Below are positions 50,901 through 59,813 of a stretch of 60,695 nt of DNA, one piece after another (position 1 is the stretch's first letter; every line of letters starts with the position of its first letter). The DNA lies in NCBI GenBank assembly GCA_910588065.1, contig CAJUPZ010000017.1:1-60695 (forward strand). Direction: 5' to 3'. The notes below the pieces were generated by a model, which saw only the letters and a list, made by a program, of their open reading frames with translations, did not search any database and was not told the DNA's origin. The translations under genes and the position numbers were made by a program. The stretch comes from an uncultured Muribaculaceae bacterium. GTDB lineage: Bacteria; Bacteroidota; Bacteroidia; Bacteroidales; Muribaculaceae.

Positions 50901-51988
50901 TCGACACATATACTTATTATGGCCGTGGCCCGCAGGAAAACTACAATGACCGCAAGACCGGCCAGTTCGTAGGACGCTACTCATCTAAAGTTGCTGACCA
51001 GTACACCGATTACACCCGCCCGCAAAGCAACGGCAACCGCGAGGAGGTGCGCTGGGCGGCACTCACCGATGGCAATTCCGGTGCAGTGTTCATCGCACCG
51101 CAGATGATGTCGGCAACAGCTATCCCCTACTCCGAGATGGAACTCTTTGCCGCAAACCACCCCTACAAACTGCCCGACTCAAAGGCTACAACCCTGCATC
51201 TTGACCTCGGCGTCACCGGTCTTGGCGGCGCAAGCTGCGGACAGGGAGGCCCCCTCGAACCGGACAGAGTGAAGGCCGGCGAACACCGCTTCAACTTCAT
51301 CATACGCCCCGCTGCCGAAAAATCTGTTGAGGCCGCAGCCGCTGTAAGCCCCTCAGGCATTCTGCCCCTCGGCATCAGCCGCTCTCGCAACGGCATGGTA
51401 ACAGTAAGCTACCCCGATTCATCTGCCGTGATTCTTTACTCGGTCAACGGTGCGAAAAAGCCGCGCACTTACACCGGCCCGTTTGAAATGAAAGAGGCCG
51501 GCACAGTGAAAGCCTGGCTGAAGAACACCCCGGGCATTTCAGCCTCCGACTCATTCTCTAAAATAGAGACTGTAAAAACCGAAGTGATTCACGCCAGCAG
51601 CTTCGAGCCCGACTACGGCGAAGGCCAGAACCTTGTTGACGGCGACCCGACAACAATCTGGCATACAATGTACTCTGTCACCGTTGCCGGTTATCCCCAC
51701 TGGGTGGACTTCGATGCCGGCGATGTGAAATCCATCCGCGGCGTGCGCTACCTCCCCAGACAGGACGGCAACACCACCGGCAATGTCAAGGACTATGAAA
51801 TATTTGTGAGCAACGATGCCGAAAACTGGGGCACCCCGGTTGCCAAAGGCACATTCTCCGGACGCGGACAGCAGACCGTGATGTTTGACTCTCCGGTCAA
51901 AGGACGCTACATCCGCTTCATGGCGCTCAGCGCCCAGGATGGCCGCGACTACGCCTCCGGCTCGGAATTTGAAGTAATTGCCGAGTGA
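47966..51988 (+). CDS. Exported GH2 beta-galactosidase with C-terminal F5/8 C-type domain
   Basis: A 1340-residue LacZ-like glycoside hydrolase. Signal peptide residues 1-18 (ending SAYC/A), then GH2 sugar-binding, immunoglobulin-like and TIM-barrel domains. Acid/base E533 lies in WSLGNEAGPG and nucleophile E596 in HISEYAHSMGN. The small chain domain of LacZ follows (YYGRGPQENYNDRKTGQFVG). The last 140 residues are an F5/8 type C (CBM32-like) carbohydrate-binding domain (SFEPDYGEGQNLVDGDPTTI, then GRYIRFMAL). Signal peptide and binding domain point to periplasmic or surface attack on host or plant galactosides. No SusCD pair or other polysaccharide-utilisation genes are near. Confidence 0.93.
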   Translation: MKKTLLGAIALAVAASAYCASPQLKGFYYGNAAAPGGHEWQSPDSLAYNKEQPRATFYYFDDTESARKVLPENSKYWMSLDGTWKFHWVPEPSQRPQDFFKPDYSTASWENIEVPSNWNIVGLQKDGSQKYGKPIYVNQPVIFWHQVKVDDWRGGVMRTPPENWTTYNFRNEVGSYRRSFTVPADWAGREVYISFDGVDSFFYLWINGKYVGFSKNSRNAARFDITKYLVKGENTVAVEVYRNSDGSFLEAQDMFRLPGIFRSVALYSTSPVQVRDLVVIPDLTDNYTNGLLNITASLRNLTTKEVKGCKMVYTLYANKLYSDDNTPVAGVEATSAAVNITKGGETDVKATLRLDNPNKWSAEAPWRYTLVGQLMDKKGKVLETVSAYVGFRKVELKDTPANEDEFGIAGRYFYVNGKPVKLKGVNRHETNPTVGHAVSRDWMEKEVMMMKRANINHVRNSHYPDAPYWYYLADKYGIYLEDEANLESHEYYYGKASLSHVPEWQAAHIARDMELVHSTVNSPSVVIWSLGNEAGPGDNFIAAYNAIKAFDTSRPVQYERNNSIVDIGSNQYPSIAWTKEAVKGKMNIKYPFHISEYAHSMGNAVGNLVDYWDAIESTNFFMGGAIWDWIDQSLYNHDPETGTRYLAFGGDFGDNPSDGQFVMNGIVFGDMSPKPQYFEVKKVYQNVAVKPVDMAKGQIEIFNKNYFEPLTGYNIAWELLENGTPVQSGDVLIGPKMPLGPRESLTYTIPYNLSALKPGSEYYVNIYFKQAADTPWAPAGYVQMAEQLPVATAAPAPALAADGKIKSTTTDSTLTVSGDNFSATFNTLTGALCGLNYDGKQIIADGSKLALDAFRAYLNNDAWVYGGWFANGLYNLKHKVLSYKEFNDADGRKILSFTVESQAPNGGKMVGGNGNSTGTYTIDESEATPFGPDDFKFVTNQVWTVNPDGSIELNSVITSNNPSVILPRLGYSVQIPRNLDTYTYYGRGPQENYNDRKTGQFVGRYSSKVADQYTDYTRPQSNGNREEVRWAALTDGNSGAVFIAPQMMSATAIPYSEMELFAANHPYKLPDSKATTLHLDLGVTGLGGASCGQGGPLEPDRVKAGEHRFNFIIRPAAEKSVEAAAAVSPSGILPLGISRSRNGMVTVSYPDSSAVILYSVNGAKKPRTYTGPFEMKEAGTVKAWLKNTPGISASDSFSKIETVKTEVIHASSFEPDYGEGQNLVDGDPTTIWHTMYSVTVAGYPHWVDFDAGDVKSIRGVRYLPRQDGNTTGNVKDYEIFVSNDAENWGTPVAKGTFSGRGQQTVMFDSPVKGRYIRFMALSAQDGRDYASGSEFEVIAE

Positions 51989-52015
51989 CATAAGTAAACA
52001 CACTCTTAAACACCA

Positions 52016-52047
52016 CGCAGCCGCTACGGAAATCCGTAGCGGCTGCG
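52016..52047. terminator. Strong hairpin between convergent GH2 and mdh genes
   Basis: Perfect 15-bp arms (52016-52030 and 52033-52047) with a 2-nt centre. The T-tracts are weak on both sides; probably a bidirectional terminator. Confidence 0.7.
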
Positions 52048-52074
52048 CTGCTTATAAGGTAGTTAGGTCAGTGC

Positions 52075-53076
52075 TTACTTAAGGTTGGGATTTATCAGGC
52101 TCCACTCGCTGATAGGAGGAATGATGCCGAGGCTTATCACCTCATCTCTCAGCTTGCACAGATGGTGGTAGCTCTGGTCAAGTTCCTTGACCTCCTCAGG
52201 TGTTCCGCCAACAGGGTGCACAGTCACACCGTTTTTGTCAATGGTGGTTTCCATCGCCATCATGATATGGTTGTACTTGCCGTTGTTGACGTATGTACCT
52301 ACCGGCCATGTGAAAGGTTTGCCGCCCATCGCCGCGCCAATCATCTCGATCGAGAGATATGCCGGGCTCTGGAATGAGGAGCGGCCGCGCAGGTCAATGA
52401 TATTTTTGCCACCCTGAATCACTCGCTGTTTCATCTCTTCCCACTCTTTCTCGGGAAGTGCATCGGTGCCGATGATCTGCGACAAAGGCTGGCCGGCAAC
52501 CGTTGTGGTTGATGCGAATACAGCCATCTGCTCGCCGTGGCCGCCATAAGTGCGGCTGTTCACAATCTCATCAGCCGGAATCTTGAAATACTTGGCAAGT
52601 TCATTGCGCAGGCGGGTTGAGTCGAGGGCAGCGAGGGTTGACACCTGACTCGGCTTGAGGCCTGAATAGATGAGTGTCACCAATCCGGTAATATCCGCCG
52701 GGTTGAATATCACCACCACATGCTTCACATCAGGGCAATAAACCTTGATATCCTTGCCGAGCTGCTCCGCAATCTCAGAGTTGCCGCGCAGAAGGTCCTC
52801 ACGCGTCATGCCGGCCTTGCGGGCTGCGCCGCCGGACGACACAATGTACTTCGCATCCTTGAACGCTTCAGCAACATCCGATGTGGTAGTGAAGTTGATT
52901 CCTGAGAATCCGCAGTGGCGCATCTCCTCCGCAACCCCCTCAAGACCGGGAGCGTATGTATCAAAAAGGCAGATGTTGGGAGTGAGGCGCATCATGGCGG
53001 CTGTCTGGGCCATGTTGGAGCCGATCATGCCGGCTGCGCCGACAATCACAAGTTTTTCGTCTGTAATAAAGTCCAT
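52075..53076 (-). CDS. mdh: Malate dehydrogenase (lactate/malate dehydrogenase family)
   Basis: A 333-residue NAD-dependent dehydrogenase converting malate and oxaloacetate. The Rossmann start is KLVIVGAAGMIGSNMAQTA. Substrate-loop arginines are in GAARKAGMTREDLL, NAD/substrate residues in VVIFNPADITG, the substrate arginine in ALDSTRLRNELA, and catalytic His in TYGGHGEQMAVF. It lies 93 bp downstream of the EamA gene on the same strand, with no canonical -7 box seen in that gap. In gut Bacteroidales it serves the fumarate branch leading to succinate. Confidence 0.93.
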   Translation of the reverse strand: MDFITDEKLVIVGAAGMIGSNMAQTAAMMRLTPNICLFDTYAPGLEGVAEEMRHCGFSGINFTTTSDVAEAFKDAKYIVSSGGAARKAGMTREDLLRGNSEIAEQLGKDIKVYCPDVKHVVVIFNPADITGLVTLIYSGLKPSQVSTLAALDSTRLRNELAKYFKIPADEIVNSRTYGGHGEQMAVFASTTTVAGQPLSQIIGTDALPEKEWEEMKQRVIQGGKNIIDLRGRSSFQSPAYLSIEMIGAAMGGKPFTWPVGTYVNNGKYNHIMMAMETTIDKNGVTVHPVGGTPEEVKELDQSYHHLCKLRDEVISLGIIPPISEWSLINPNLK

Positions 53077-53169
53077 ATATTCTTGGTGTTATAAGGTTAT
53101 ATCGCATTGGGCCGGAAATCAGTCGACCCGGCTATCAATATAACATCCGGAATATATATATGTTCACGC

Positions 53170-54063
53170 TCAACCCATAGCGCTGCCGGCAACAAGAATG
53201 GCAAGACTGAGCATCAGCAGCATCAGGTCAATTGTCTTTGTGCGCAGGTTGCTCTCATGGAGCACCAACGCTCCGTAGAGGAATGGCACCACCACGCTGC
53301 CGCGCCGTATCATCGACACAATGGATATCATCGAACCCTCCAGCGACAGTGAGTAGAAATAGGCAATATCCGCAACCGTCAGAAACACCGAAATCATCGG
53401 TATGCTCCACCGCCAGCTGAACTTCGTTGATACTCCCGCCGCGCCTGCGCCAAGCCTGCGCAATGTGAATATAGCGCAAGTCATCAACAGACATTGATAC
53501 AACGAATACCACGCCTGCACCTCAAGCGGCCTGTAGCTTCGCAGCAGGTATTTGTCATATAACCCGCTGACAGCTCCGAGCACAGCCGCCCCGATAGCCA
53601 TCCATATCCACCGCGAGCCGCACAGCGAAAATCCCTCGTTAGCTCCCGCTCGGGATATGAAGTACAGCGAGGCAAATCCCAGCACAATGCCCACCCACTG
53701 CAGCCAGTTCAGGCTCTCGCCGTAGATGGCCACCGCCCCGACAAGCACCATCACCGGACGGCTCGCATTGATGGGTCCCTGGATTGTAAGCGGCAGATGC
53801 TTGATTGCAAAATATCCCAGCAACCACGAGCCAAGCACTATCACTGCTTTCACCGCTATCATAAGGTGGCCGTGGAGAGTGTTGCCGAAACCGAAATTGC
53901 CCTCCGCAGCTCCCGCCCCTATCACCGGAAGCATGAACAGAGTGCCGAACACTGTATTTAAAAGCAACACTGTCAGCACGTTGTTGCCACGCACCGACAG
54001 TTTTTTCATCACATCGTAAAATCCCAGACACAGCGCCGATGCAAGCGCGCAGAGTATCCACAT
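53170..54063 (-). CDS. EamA/DMT family transporter
   Basis: A 297-residue integral membrane protein with about ten transmembrane helices in two EamA repeats (residues 1-135 and 150-297). Family marks are NASRPVMVLVGAVAIYGESLNWLQ in the first half and SMISIVSMIRRGSVVVPFLYGALVLHE in the second. EamA exporters carry metabolites such as amino acids; the substrate cannot be read from sequence. It begins 7 bp after the Crp/Fnr regulator gene, so the two are in one operon and the regulator may respond to the transported compound. Confidence 0.9.
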   Translation of the reverse strand: MWILCALASALCLGFYDVMKKLSVRGNNVLTVLLLNTVFGTLFMLPVIGAGAAEGNFGFGNTLHGHLMIAVKAVIVLGSWLLGYFAIKHLPLTIQGPINASRPVMVLVGAVAIYGESLNWLQWVGIVLGFASLYFISRAGANEGFSLCGSRWIWMAIGAAVLGAVSGLYDKYLLRSYRPLEVQAWYSLYQCLLMTCAIFTLRRLGAGAAGVSTKFSWRWSIPMISVFLTVADIAYFYSLSLEGSMISIVSMIRRGSVVVPFLYGALVLHESNLRTKTIDLMLLMLSLAILVAGSAMG

Positions 54064-54070
54064 GGCTATG

Positions 54071-54769
54071 TCAACCGTATTTGCTTATCTTGCGCAGGCT
54101 CGCCTCATCTATTATTTTAATCTGACGACCATCCACAATCAGCAGTTTCTCGTTCACAAAACTTGTGAGGGTGCGGATTGCGTTGCTCGTGGTCATGTTT
54201 GACAGATTGGCGAGGTCCTCACGCCCCATGTAGATGCGCAGCGTTGTCTCGTCATCCTCATAACCGTAATTATCCTTCAACACTATCAAAGCCTCGGCAA
54301 GACGACCGCGGATATGCTTCTGCGTGAGATTCACAATACGTGTGTCAGCACTGCCGAGATTGCGCGACAGCTCGTGGATGAAAAACCAGGCCAGCAGTCT
54401 GTTATGGTCAATCATATCCTCGACAAGGCTCATAGGCAGCGCCCCGAGCACACTCGGCTCAATGGTAGCGGCTGTGTGGACATACCGCTCCTGGGCAAAG
54501 TAAGCGCGATAACCGAAGTACTGCACCGGCCGGATAAGGCGGGTTATCTGCTGACGTCCGCCAACTCCGTCCTTGCACAGCTTTGCCTTGCCTTTGAGCA
54601 GACACCACAGGTATTCAGGCTCCTCCTGCTCGGCATATATTATCTGGTTTTTATTGAAGTTATATATCTTGAAATTATCGGTGATGCGCCGCTTTTCATC
54701 CGGACTCAATATTGTCCATATCTCGGACAAATCGTGGCTCATCACCTTTTCAAGTGCGCTTTTTATCAT
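54071..54769 (-). CDS. Crp/Fnr family transcriptional regulator
   Basis: A 232-residue regulator. Residues 25-130 form a cyclic-nucleotide-binding-type beta barrel (IYAEQEEPEYLWCLLKGKAKL) and residues 150-232 a winged helix (YMGREDLANLSNMTTSNAIRT as recognition region). No Fnr-type N-terminal cysteine cluster is present, and the phosphate-binding motif of true cAMP receptors is not conserved, so the ligand is unknown. Two start codons fit (54769 and 54742). The promoter box is at 54811-54818. Confidence 0.92.
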   Translation of the reverse strand: MIKSALEKVMSHDLSEIWTILSPDEKRRITDNFKIYNFNKNQIIYAEQEEPEYLWCLLKGKAKLCKDGVGGRQQITRLIRPVQYFGYRAYFAQERYVHTAATIEPSVLGALPMSLVEDMIDHNRLLAWFFIHELSRNLGSADTRIVNLTQKHIRGRLAEALIVLKDNYGYEDDETTLRIYMGREDLANLSNMTTSNAIRTLTSFVNEKLLIVDGRQIKIIDEASLRKISKYG

Positions 54770-54810
54770 CTCGTACTATTGTAAAACAGTGTTCTATAAC
54801 AGATTTTCTG

Positions 54811-54842
54811 CAAAGATAACAAAAAACATCTCAAAACTCAAA
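54811..54842 (-). promoter_or_regulatory. Promoter of the Crp/Fnr-EamA operon (TTTG-N20-TATCTTTG)
   Basis: Minus strand TTTG (54842-54839), 20 bp, TATCTTTG (54818-54811), 41 bp before the first ATG. Confidence 0.75.
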
Positions 54843-54878
54843 TAATTAACATTCACTCCCCTCGCCTGATTTACAATT

Positions 54879-56189
54879 CTATCTGACTGAGGTGCCGTAG
54901 TAAAACGCGAGAATCCGCTTGCGGAGCACACTCTCGTATTTTGCCTGCACAGCATCGCTCACAGCTTTGATATACGCTGTTTTTGCCTGCTCGAATTCGG
55001 TGGCGTTGGCTTTGCCGTAATCATATTTCAGACGCATGGCTTCGAGTGCTGCTTCGGTGGCGCTGCACGCAACTGCGCTGGAGGCCTTGCGCTTGTCGGC
55101 AGCTACAGCCTGTGTGTAAGCCTGCTGTATAGCCTTGTATATTCTGTTGCGGGTATCCGACAGCTGCAGCTTGGCGTTGAGTTCCTGCACCCGCGCTTTT
55201 CTCACCGCGTTGCGGGTTGAGAAAGCATCAAAAATAGGGATATTGAGCGAAAATCCGAGCGATTTGCTGAAATTATGGCGCATCTGCCGGCCAAACCCCT
55301 CTGACTTGTAACCGGAGGTGGTGTAGTAGTTGCTGCCTATGCCGGCATTGAAACTGAGGGTAGGCAGCCAGCCGCTTTTGGCAAGGGACACCGCCTTCGA
55401 CGCGCTCTCTACCCCATAGCGGGATGCAAGGATTGAGTGATTAGTCTGCAACGCAGCCTCATACACCCTCTCTGCATCAAGCAGCGGCATCGGTTGCTCT
55501 GTGTCCACCGGAGCTATGGCAAACCCCTCGGTGCTCTCAAGTTCAAGCAGCTGGCAGAGGTCTACAATCGCAAGGTCGTAATTGTTCTGTGCGGTAACAG
55601 TGGAATACTCATCCTGCGCAAGCTGTGATTTTGCCTGGATCACATCCAGCTCAGCTATCTTGCCGGCGGCAAGCAACTCCTCGCGGCGCTTCAGCTCTGT
55701 TTCGGACAGGCGCTGCTGCTCGAGAGCCACCTTGCGCATCTCATCATAGTAGAGGGTCTGCAGATACTGCGCTATCACATTGAGGGTTATATCATCTTTT
55801 GCGCTTTCGAGCTGTTGCACAAGGGTGCGCATATTCGCCTTGGCATACTCCAGATTGCGCACATTGCGCAGTCCTTGAAACAGCGGCAGGTTGAGGCCGG
55901 CACTGGCGCTGAAGTTACTGGTGTTGCGGTTTGCGTATGTGTTTTCCGCAGTCAGGCCGCGACCGAAGCTGAAGCTCTGGGTGGCACCGGCAGATACAGT
56001 GGGAAGAAACCGGTCCTTTGCCTCGGTGATATCGAGCTCTCCGCTGACAGTGCTGAGCTCGCGGCTTTTCACTGTAAGATTGTGTTTGACAGCGTATGTT
56101 ATGCAACTGTCGAGGGTCCACGTCTGTGCATTGAGTGCGCAGAAGGTCATGGCTGCGCCGAGCAGCGCCGCTATATATCTCTTGTTCAT
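54879..56189 (-). CDS. TolC family outer-membrane efflux protein
   Basis: A 436-residue outer-membrane channel subunit. Signal peptide residues 1-21 end in LNAQ. The two TolC repeats are visible, with the paired helices ANMRTLVQQLESAKDDITLN, RREELLAAGKIAELDVIQAK and, in the second half, ATEAALEAMRLKYDYGKANA. It is the last gene of a five-gene efflux operon, 12 bp after the adaptor gene. It should form the outer exit duct for the ABC pump. Confidence 0.93.
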   Translation of the reverse strand: MNKRYIAALLGAAMTFCALNAQTWTLDSCITYAVKHNLTVKSRELSTVSGELDITEAKDRFLPTVSAGATQSFSFGRGLTAENTYANRNTSNFSASAGLNLPLFQGLRNVRNLEYAKANMRTLVQQLESAKDDITLNVIAQYLQTLYYDEMRKVALEQQRLSETELKRREELLAAGKIAELDVIQAKSQLAQDEYSTVTAQNNYDLAIVDLCQLLELESTEGFAIAPVDTEQPMPLLDAERVYEAALQTNHSILASRYGVESASKAVSLAKSGWLPTLSFNAGIGSNYYTTSGYKSEGFGRQMRHNFSKSLGFSLNIPIFDAFSTRNAVRKARVQELNAKLQLSDTRNRIYKAIQQAYTQAVAADKRKASSAVACSATEAALEAMRLKYDYGKANATEFEQAKTAYIKAVSDAVQAKYESVLRKRILAFYYGTSVR

Positions 56190-56201
56190 TGACGTCTGTT
56201 T

Positions 56202-57302
56202 TTATTTATTTGAAACCACATCGCCCCTGAGCTTGGCGTCAGAGCCTACACCATCCTTGATTTCTATATTTATGCCATCACTGGCTCCGGTGGTCACGGC
56301 TGTGCGCACAAAGGTCTGCTCAGGCACACTGTCGGTAAGCACATACACAAAAGTGCTGTCGCCGGAAAATTCAACCAATCCCTCAGGCACTGTGAGCACA
56401 TTGGTGCTTTTGCTCAGGCTCACGGCAGCATTGGCGCTGTAGCCGGCGCGCAGGCCGGTTATGGAGTCGATCTGCAGGGCGGCTTTTATCTCGAATGTGT
56501 TGGCACCATTCTCCTCGGTGCCCTTGGGCGCGATATATTCGATTGTGGCGGCGGGGGATATCTCCGGAAGCGCGCCGATGGTTATTATCATCGGCATGCC
56601 AACGGCAAGCTGCCCCACCTCTGTTTCGTCAACCTTGCCCTTGAATATGAGGTTGGTCATGTCGGCGATTGTGGCAACAGTTGTGCCATCGTTGAAAGTA
56701 TTTGCCTGAATCACGGATGTACCCACCTTCACCGGCACGTCAAGGATGAGTCCGCCGATTGTCGCACGCACAAGAGTATTGCTCTCGGAGGCATTGTATT
56801 TGCTCACACCCTCGCGCACGATATTATAGGCATCGGTGGCTGCATCAAGCTCGCGCACAGCCTGCTGCCATGCGGTTTCCGAGGTTTCGAACTCCTCGCG
56901 GCTCACTATCTTCTTTTCATAGAGGCTCTTGTTGCGTTCATATTTGTTTTTGGCATCCTCGAGCGATATGCGCGAGCTCTCCACACGGCTCTGTGCCGAG
57001 GAAAGGGAAGATGCTTCGGGTATCACCTTGATTTTCGCGATGATATCGCCCTCCTTCACCACATCGCCGGGCTCCACATTGATTTCCGTTATGATACCGG
57101 ATATCTGCGGCTTGATGTTGATTTCATCGCGGGGTTCAATCTTGCCGGTAAGCACTGTGGTGCGCTCTATGTTGCCGGTTTCGGGCGACACTATTGCATA
57201 CACCACCTTGTCAGGCTGTGAATTCTTGTACAGGAACACGAATGTGCCCACAAACAGCACTCCTACGAGCACCCAGAGAAGAATCTTGAAAAACTTTTTC
57301 AT
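56202..57302 (-). CDS. Periplasmic adaptor (MacA/HlyD-like membrane fusion protein)
   Basis: A 366-residue membrane fusion protein with one N-terminal transmembrane helix (residues 5-24). Domains in order: lipoyl/barrel-sandwich (VLTGKIEPRDEINIKPQISG, then VEPGDVVKEGDIIAKI), a helical hairpin (residues 95-165, SSLSSAQSRVESSRISLEDA), beta-barrel and membrane-proximal domains. It bridges the inner-membrane ABC pump and the TolC channel. It lies 34 bp after the first permease gene in the operon. Confidence 0.93.
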   Translation of the reverse strand: MKKFFKILLWVLVGVLFVGTFVFLYKNSQPDKVVYAIVSPETGNIERTTVLTGKIEPRDEINIKPQISGIITEINVEPGDVVKEGDIIAKIKVIPEASSLSSAQSRVESSRISLEDAKNKYERNKSLYEKKIVSREEFETSETAWQQAVRELDAATDAYNIVREGVSKYNASESNTLVRATIGGLILDVPVKVGTSVIQANTFNDGTTVATIADMTNLIFKGKVDETEVGQLAVGMPMIITIGALPEISPAATIEYIAPKGTEENGANTFEIKAALQIDSITGLRAGYSANAAVSLSKSTNVLTVPEGLVEFSGDSTFVYVLTDSVPEQTFVRTAVTTGASDGINIEIKDGVGSDAKLRGDVVSNK

Positions 57303-57336
57303 TTTGCAGGTTATGATTTGCTTGTTATAATTCGGT

Positions 57337-58584
57337 TTATTTGTCGCGCATAGCCTCTATCGGCTTGATACGCATGGCTTTTATTGAGGGTATCAGTCCG
57401 GCGCAGGTGCCGAGGATCAGGAATACAACCATTATAGTCATGGCGTGGCTGAACCGCAGCTGGAAATTGGCGCCTCCGAGTATGGGGTCGTAGGTGGCGG
57501 TATCCACCGCAAAGAGCACAATTGTGGCAAGGCATATACCCGCTATGCCGGCTATGGCGGTGAGCACCATGCCCTCCGATAGTATCTGTACGATGATGTC
57601 TCTCGGTTTGGCGCCGATGGCGCGTCGTATGCCTATCTCCTGGGTGCGCTCCTTGACGATAATCCACATGATGTTGCCGATGCCGATAATACCGGCTATC
57701 AATGTTCCGGCTCCCACAAACAGGGCCAGGATGCTTATGCCGAGAAATAGATTGTTCACCATCTCAAACTGCTCGGCCACATTCATCATACCTATAGCGG
57801 AGGGGTCATCGGGATGTATCGGGTGGTTCTGGCGCATGGCTCTCAATATATAGGGCTTGGCTTCTGCCGGATTGATGCCGGCAGGTGTTGTGAATATGAA
57901 GAAATCCACATTTGTGCCGAGGTTGAACGCCCTCCGCATAGTCTGTGCCGGAATCTGCACATTGTCATCCAGACGCGAGCCTATGTTTGCCTCGCTCAGC
58001 TGGGCCACAACACCTATCACCTGAAAATATATACCGTTCACACTGATGAATTTGCCTACGGGGTCCTCGCTGCCGAACAGTTCATCGGCAAGGTTCTTGC
58101 CTATTGTGAGCACCTTTTTGCGGCTGAACACATCGTGGTCGTTGAACACACGTCCGCTTATAATCTTCGGAGTCTGCATTTTATAGAAATCAGGCTCGGC
58201 TCCCATTGCCATGACGCTCTTGCTCTTGGTTTTGTAGGCAGCCGTGGCTCCGGTGTGGGTCATACCCGAGGAGTATTCTATATCCTTGGCTATGCGGCGT
58301 ATGTCAGCGAGGTCGGTTTCGTCCATTATCACTCTCATGCCTTTGTTGAATCCCTTGTAGGGCATTGTTGTGCGGCTCGGGAATATGACACCCATGTTGG
58401 TGTCCACGCCGTTGAAATTGCGCATCAGCATACCCTTCAGTCCTCCGGCACCGCCCCACAGCATGGCGAGCATCGCTGTGCCCCAGAATATGCCGAAGGC
58501 TGTGAGAAATGTCCGGGTTTTGTTTCGGGCGAGAGTTGTTCCAATCTCGCGCCAGTTCTCTATATCGAAAATCGGATTTTTCAT
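57337..58584 (-). CDS. MacB-like ABC permease 2 (FtsX family)
   Basis: A 415-residue permease with one N-terminal transmembrane helix, a large periplasmic MacB-type domain (residues 45-280) and three C-terminal helices with the FtsX signature ERTQEIGIRRAIGAKPRDII. No ATPase domain is fused; the ATPase is the separate gene at 59806. It follows its paralogue by 8 bp. Together the two permeases probably form a heterodimeric tripartite efflux pump. Confidence 0.92.
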   Translation of the reverse strand: MKNPIFDIENWREIGTTLARNKTRTFLTAFGIFWGTAMLAMLWGGAGGLKGMLMRNFNGVDTNMGVIFPSRTTMPYKGFNKGMRVIMDETDLADIRRIAKDIEYSSGMTHTGATAAYKTKSKSVMAMGAEPDFYKMQTPKIISGRVFNDHDVFSRKKVLTIGKNLADELFGSEDPVGKFISVNGIYFQVIGVVAQLSEANIGSRLDDNVQIPAQTMRRAFNLGTNVDFFIFTTPAGINPAEAKPYILRAMRQNHPIHPDDPSAIGMMNVAEQFEMVNNLFLGISILALFVGAGTLIAGIIGIGNIMWIIVKERTQEIGIRRAIGAKPRDIIVQILSEGMVLTAIAGIAGICLATIVLFAVDTATYDPILGGANFQLRFSHAMTIMVVFLILGTCAGLIPSIKAMRIKPIEAMRDK

Positions 58585-58592
58585 TGTCAGGA

Positions 58593-59813
58593 TTATTCGT
58601 CGCGAAGAGCCTCGACCGGTTTCACTTTGGTAGCTTTGAGCGCGGGGAAGAGTCCGGCAAGTGCACCGGCTATCACCAGCACAACAGTCACCTCAATCGC
58701 TATCGATATGTCTATGGTGGGATTTTTCATGAACACGGCATCGCGTGTGGCATAGTCCACAACCTGCATCACAATCATGCCTAAAAACACCCCTATGTAG
58801 CCGAACAGAGCTGTTATGGCCACGCTTTCAAGCACTATCTGCACAAGGATTGACCGAGGCTTGGCACCTATTGCGCGGCGTATGCCTATCTCATGGGTGC
58901 GCTCCTTCACGCTGACAAACATTATGTTGCTCACACCCACAATGCCGCTGAGCAGGGTGAAGATACCGATTATCCATATCGACATATTGAGGATATTGAA
59001 TGCGGTGCGCTCGCGCAGATATGAGCTGAAGCGGTTGTACATATACAGGGCGCTGTTGTCGTCGCTGTCAAAATCATGGGCCTGGGCAAGGGTTGTGCGC
59101 ACAGCCTGCGTTGCTGCCTCGGCGTCAGCTTCATTTTCCATTCCCTTAAGCTTCACCTGCAGATTGCTCACCTTGCCGTCTGTTCCGGCGAGAGCCATGG
59201 CGGTGGTGAAAGGCAGGTAGATATCCGACAGCCACTCGTGGTCATATACCCCTACCACAAGCCATGAAAGCCCCATGGCGTTTACGCGCTGCCCGACAGC
59301 ATCACCGGCATTGCCGAAAAGAGTTTCGGCATCAGTCTTGCCTATCACCAGCACCTTGCGGCTGTAGTTCATGTCCGCATCGTTGATAAAGCGACCGTAC
59401 GCCATCGGTATGTCATACATTTTCTTTTCGTAAGGAAACACACCCTCAGGTGACTTGGTAACATAGTCCTTGGCCGACGACAAAGTGGTGGAGCCGAGAT
59501 ATTTGTATGAGGCAACATCCTCCACAAGATCCGGATTCTTGCTTTTGAGCAGCTCTATATCGGATGTGGACGGCTGAATCTGGCGCCCCTCCTTGTAGCC
59601 CTTGTAAGGTTTTGTGGTGACGCCTTGATACACATTCACGCGCTTGGTGCGGTCCTCGGAGGTGCGCGATGCGAAATTATTGGTGACACCTCGGGCCATG
59701 CCCAGCAAAATTATGAGCATGAATATGCCCCAGGCAACGGCAAATCCGGTGAGGAAAGTGCGCAGCTTGTTGTTGCGCATCGTCTGCCCTATCTCTCTTA
59801 TCAGATCAAACAT
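58593..59813 (-). CDS. MacB-like ABC permease 1 (FtsX family)
   Basis: A 406-residue paralogue of the next permease, with the same layout: N-terminal helix (FLTGFAVAWGIFMLIILLGM), periplasmic domain, and C-terminal helices with ERTHEIGIRRAIGAKPRSIL. The C-termini of both (KPVEALRDE and KPIEAMRDK) are alike, which supports an origin by duplication. It overlaps the ATPase gene by 8 bp. Confidence 0.92.
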   Translation of the reverse strand: MFDLIREIGQTMRNNKLRTFLTGFAVAWGIFMLIILLGMARGVTNNFASRTSEDRTKRVNVYQGVTTKPYKGYKEGRQIQPSTSDIELLKSKNPDLVEDVASYKYLGSTTLSSAKDYVTKSPEGVFPYEKKMYDIPMAYGRFINDADMNYSRKVLVIGKTDAETLFGNAGDAVGQRVNAMGLSWLVVGVYDHEWLSDIYLPFTTAMALAGTDGKVSNLQVKLKGMENEADAEAATQAVRTTLAQAHDFDSDDNSALYMYNRFSSYLRERTAFNILNMSIWIIGIFTLLSGIVGVSNIMFVSVKERTHEIGIRRAIGAKPRSILVQIVLESVAITALFGYIGVFLGMIVMQVVDYATRDAVFMKNPTIDISIAIEVTVVLVIAGALAGLFPALKATKVKPVEALRDE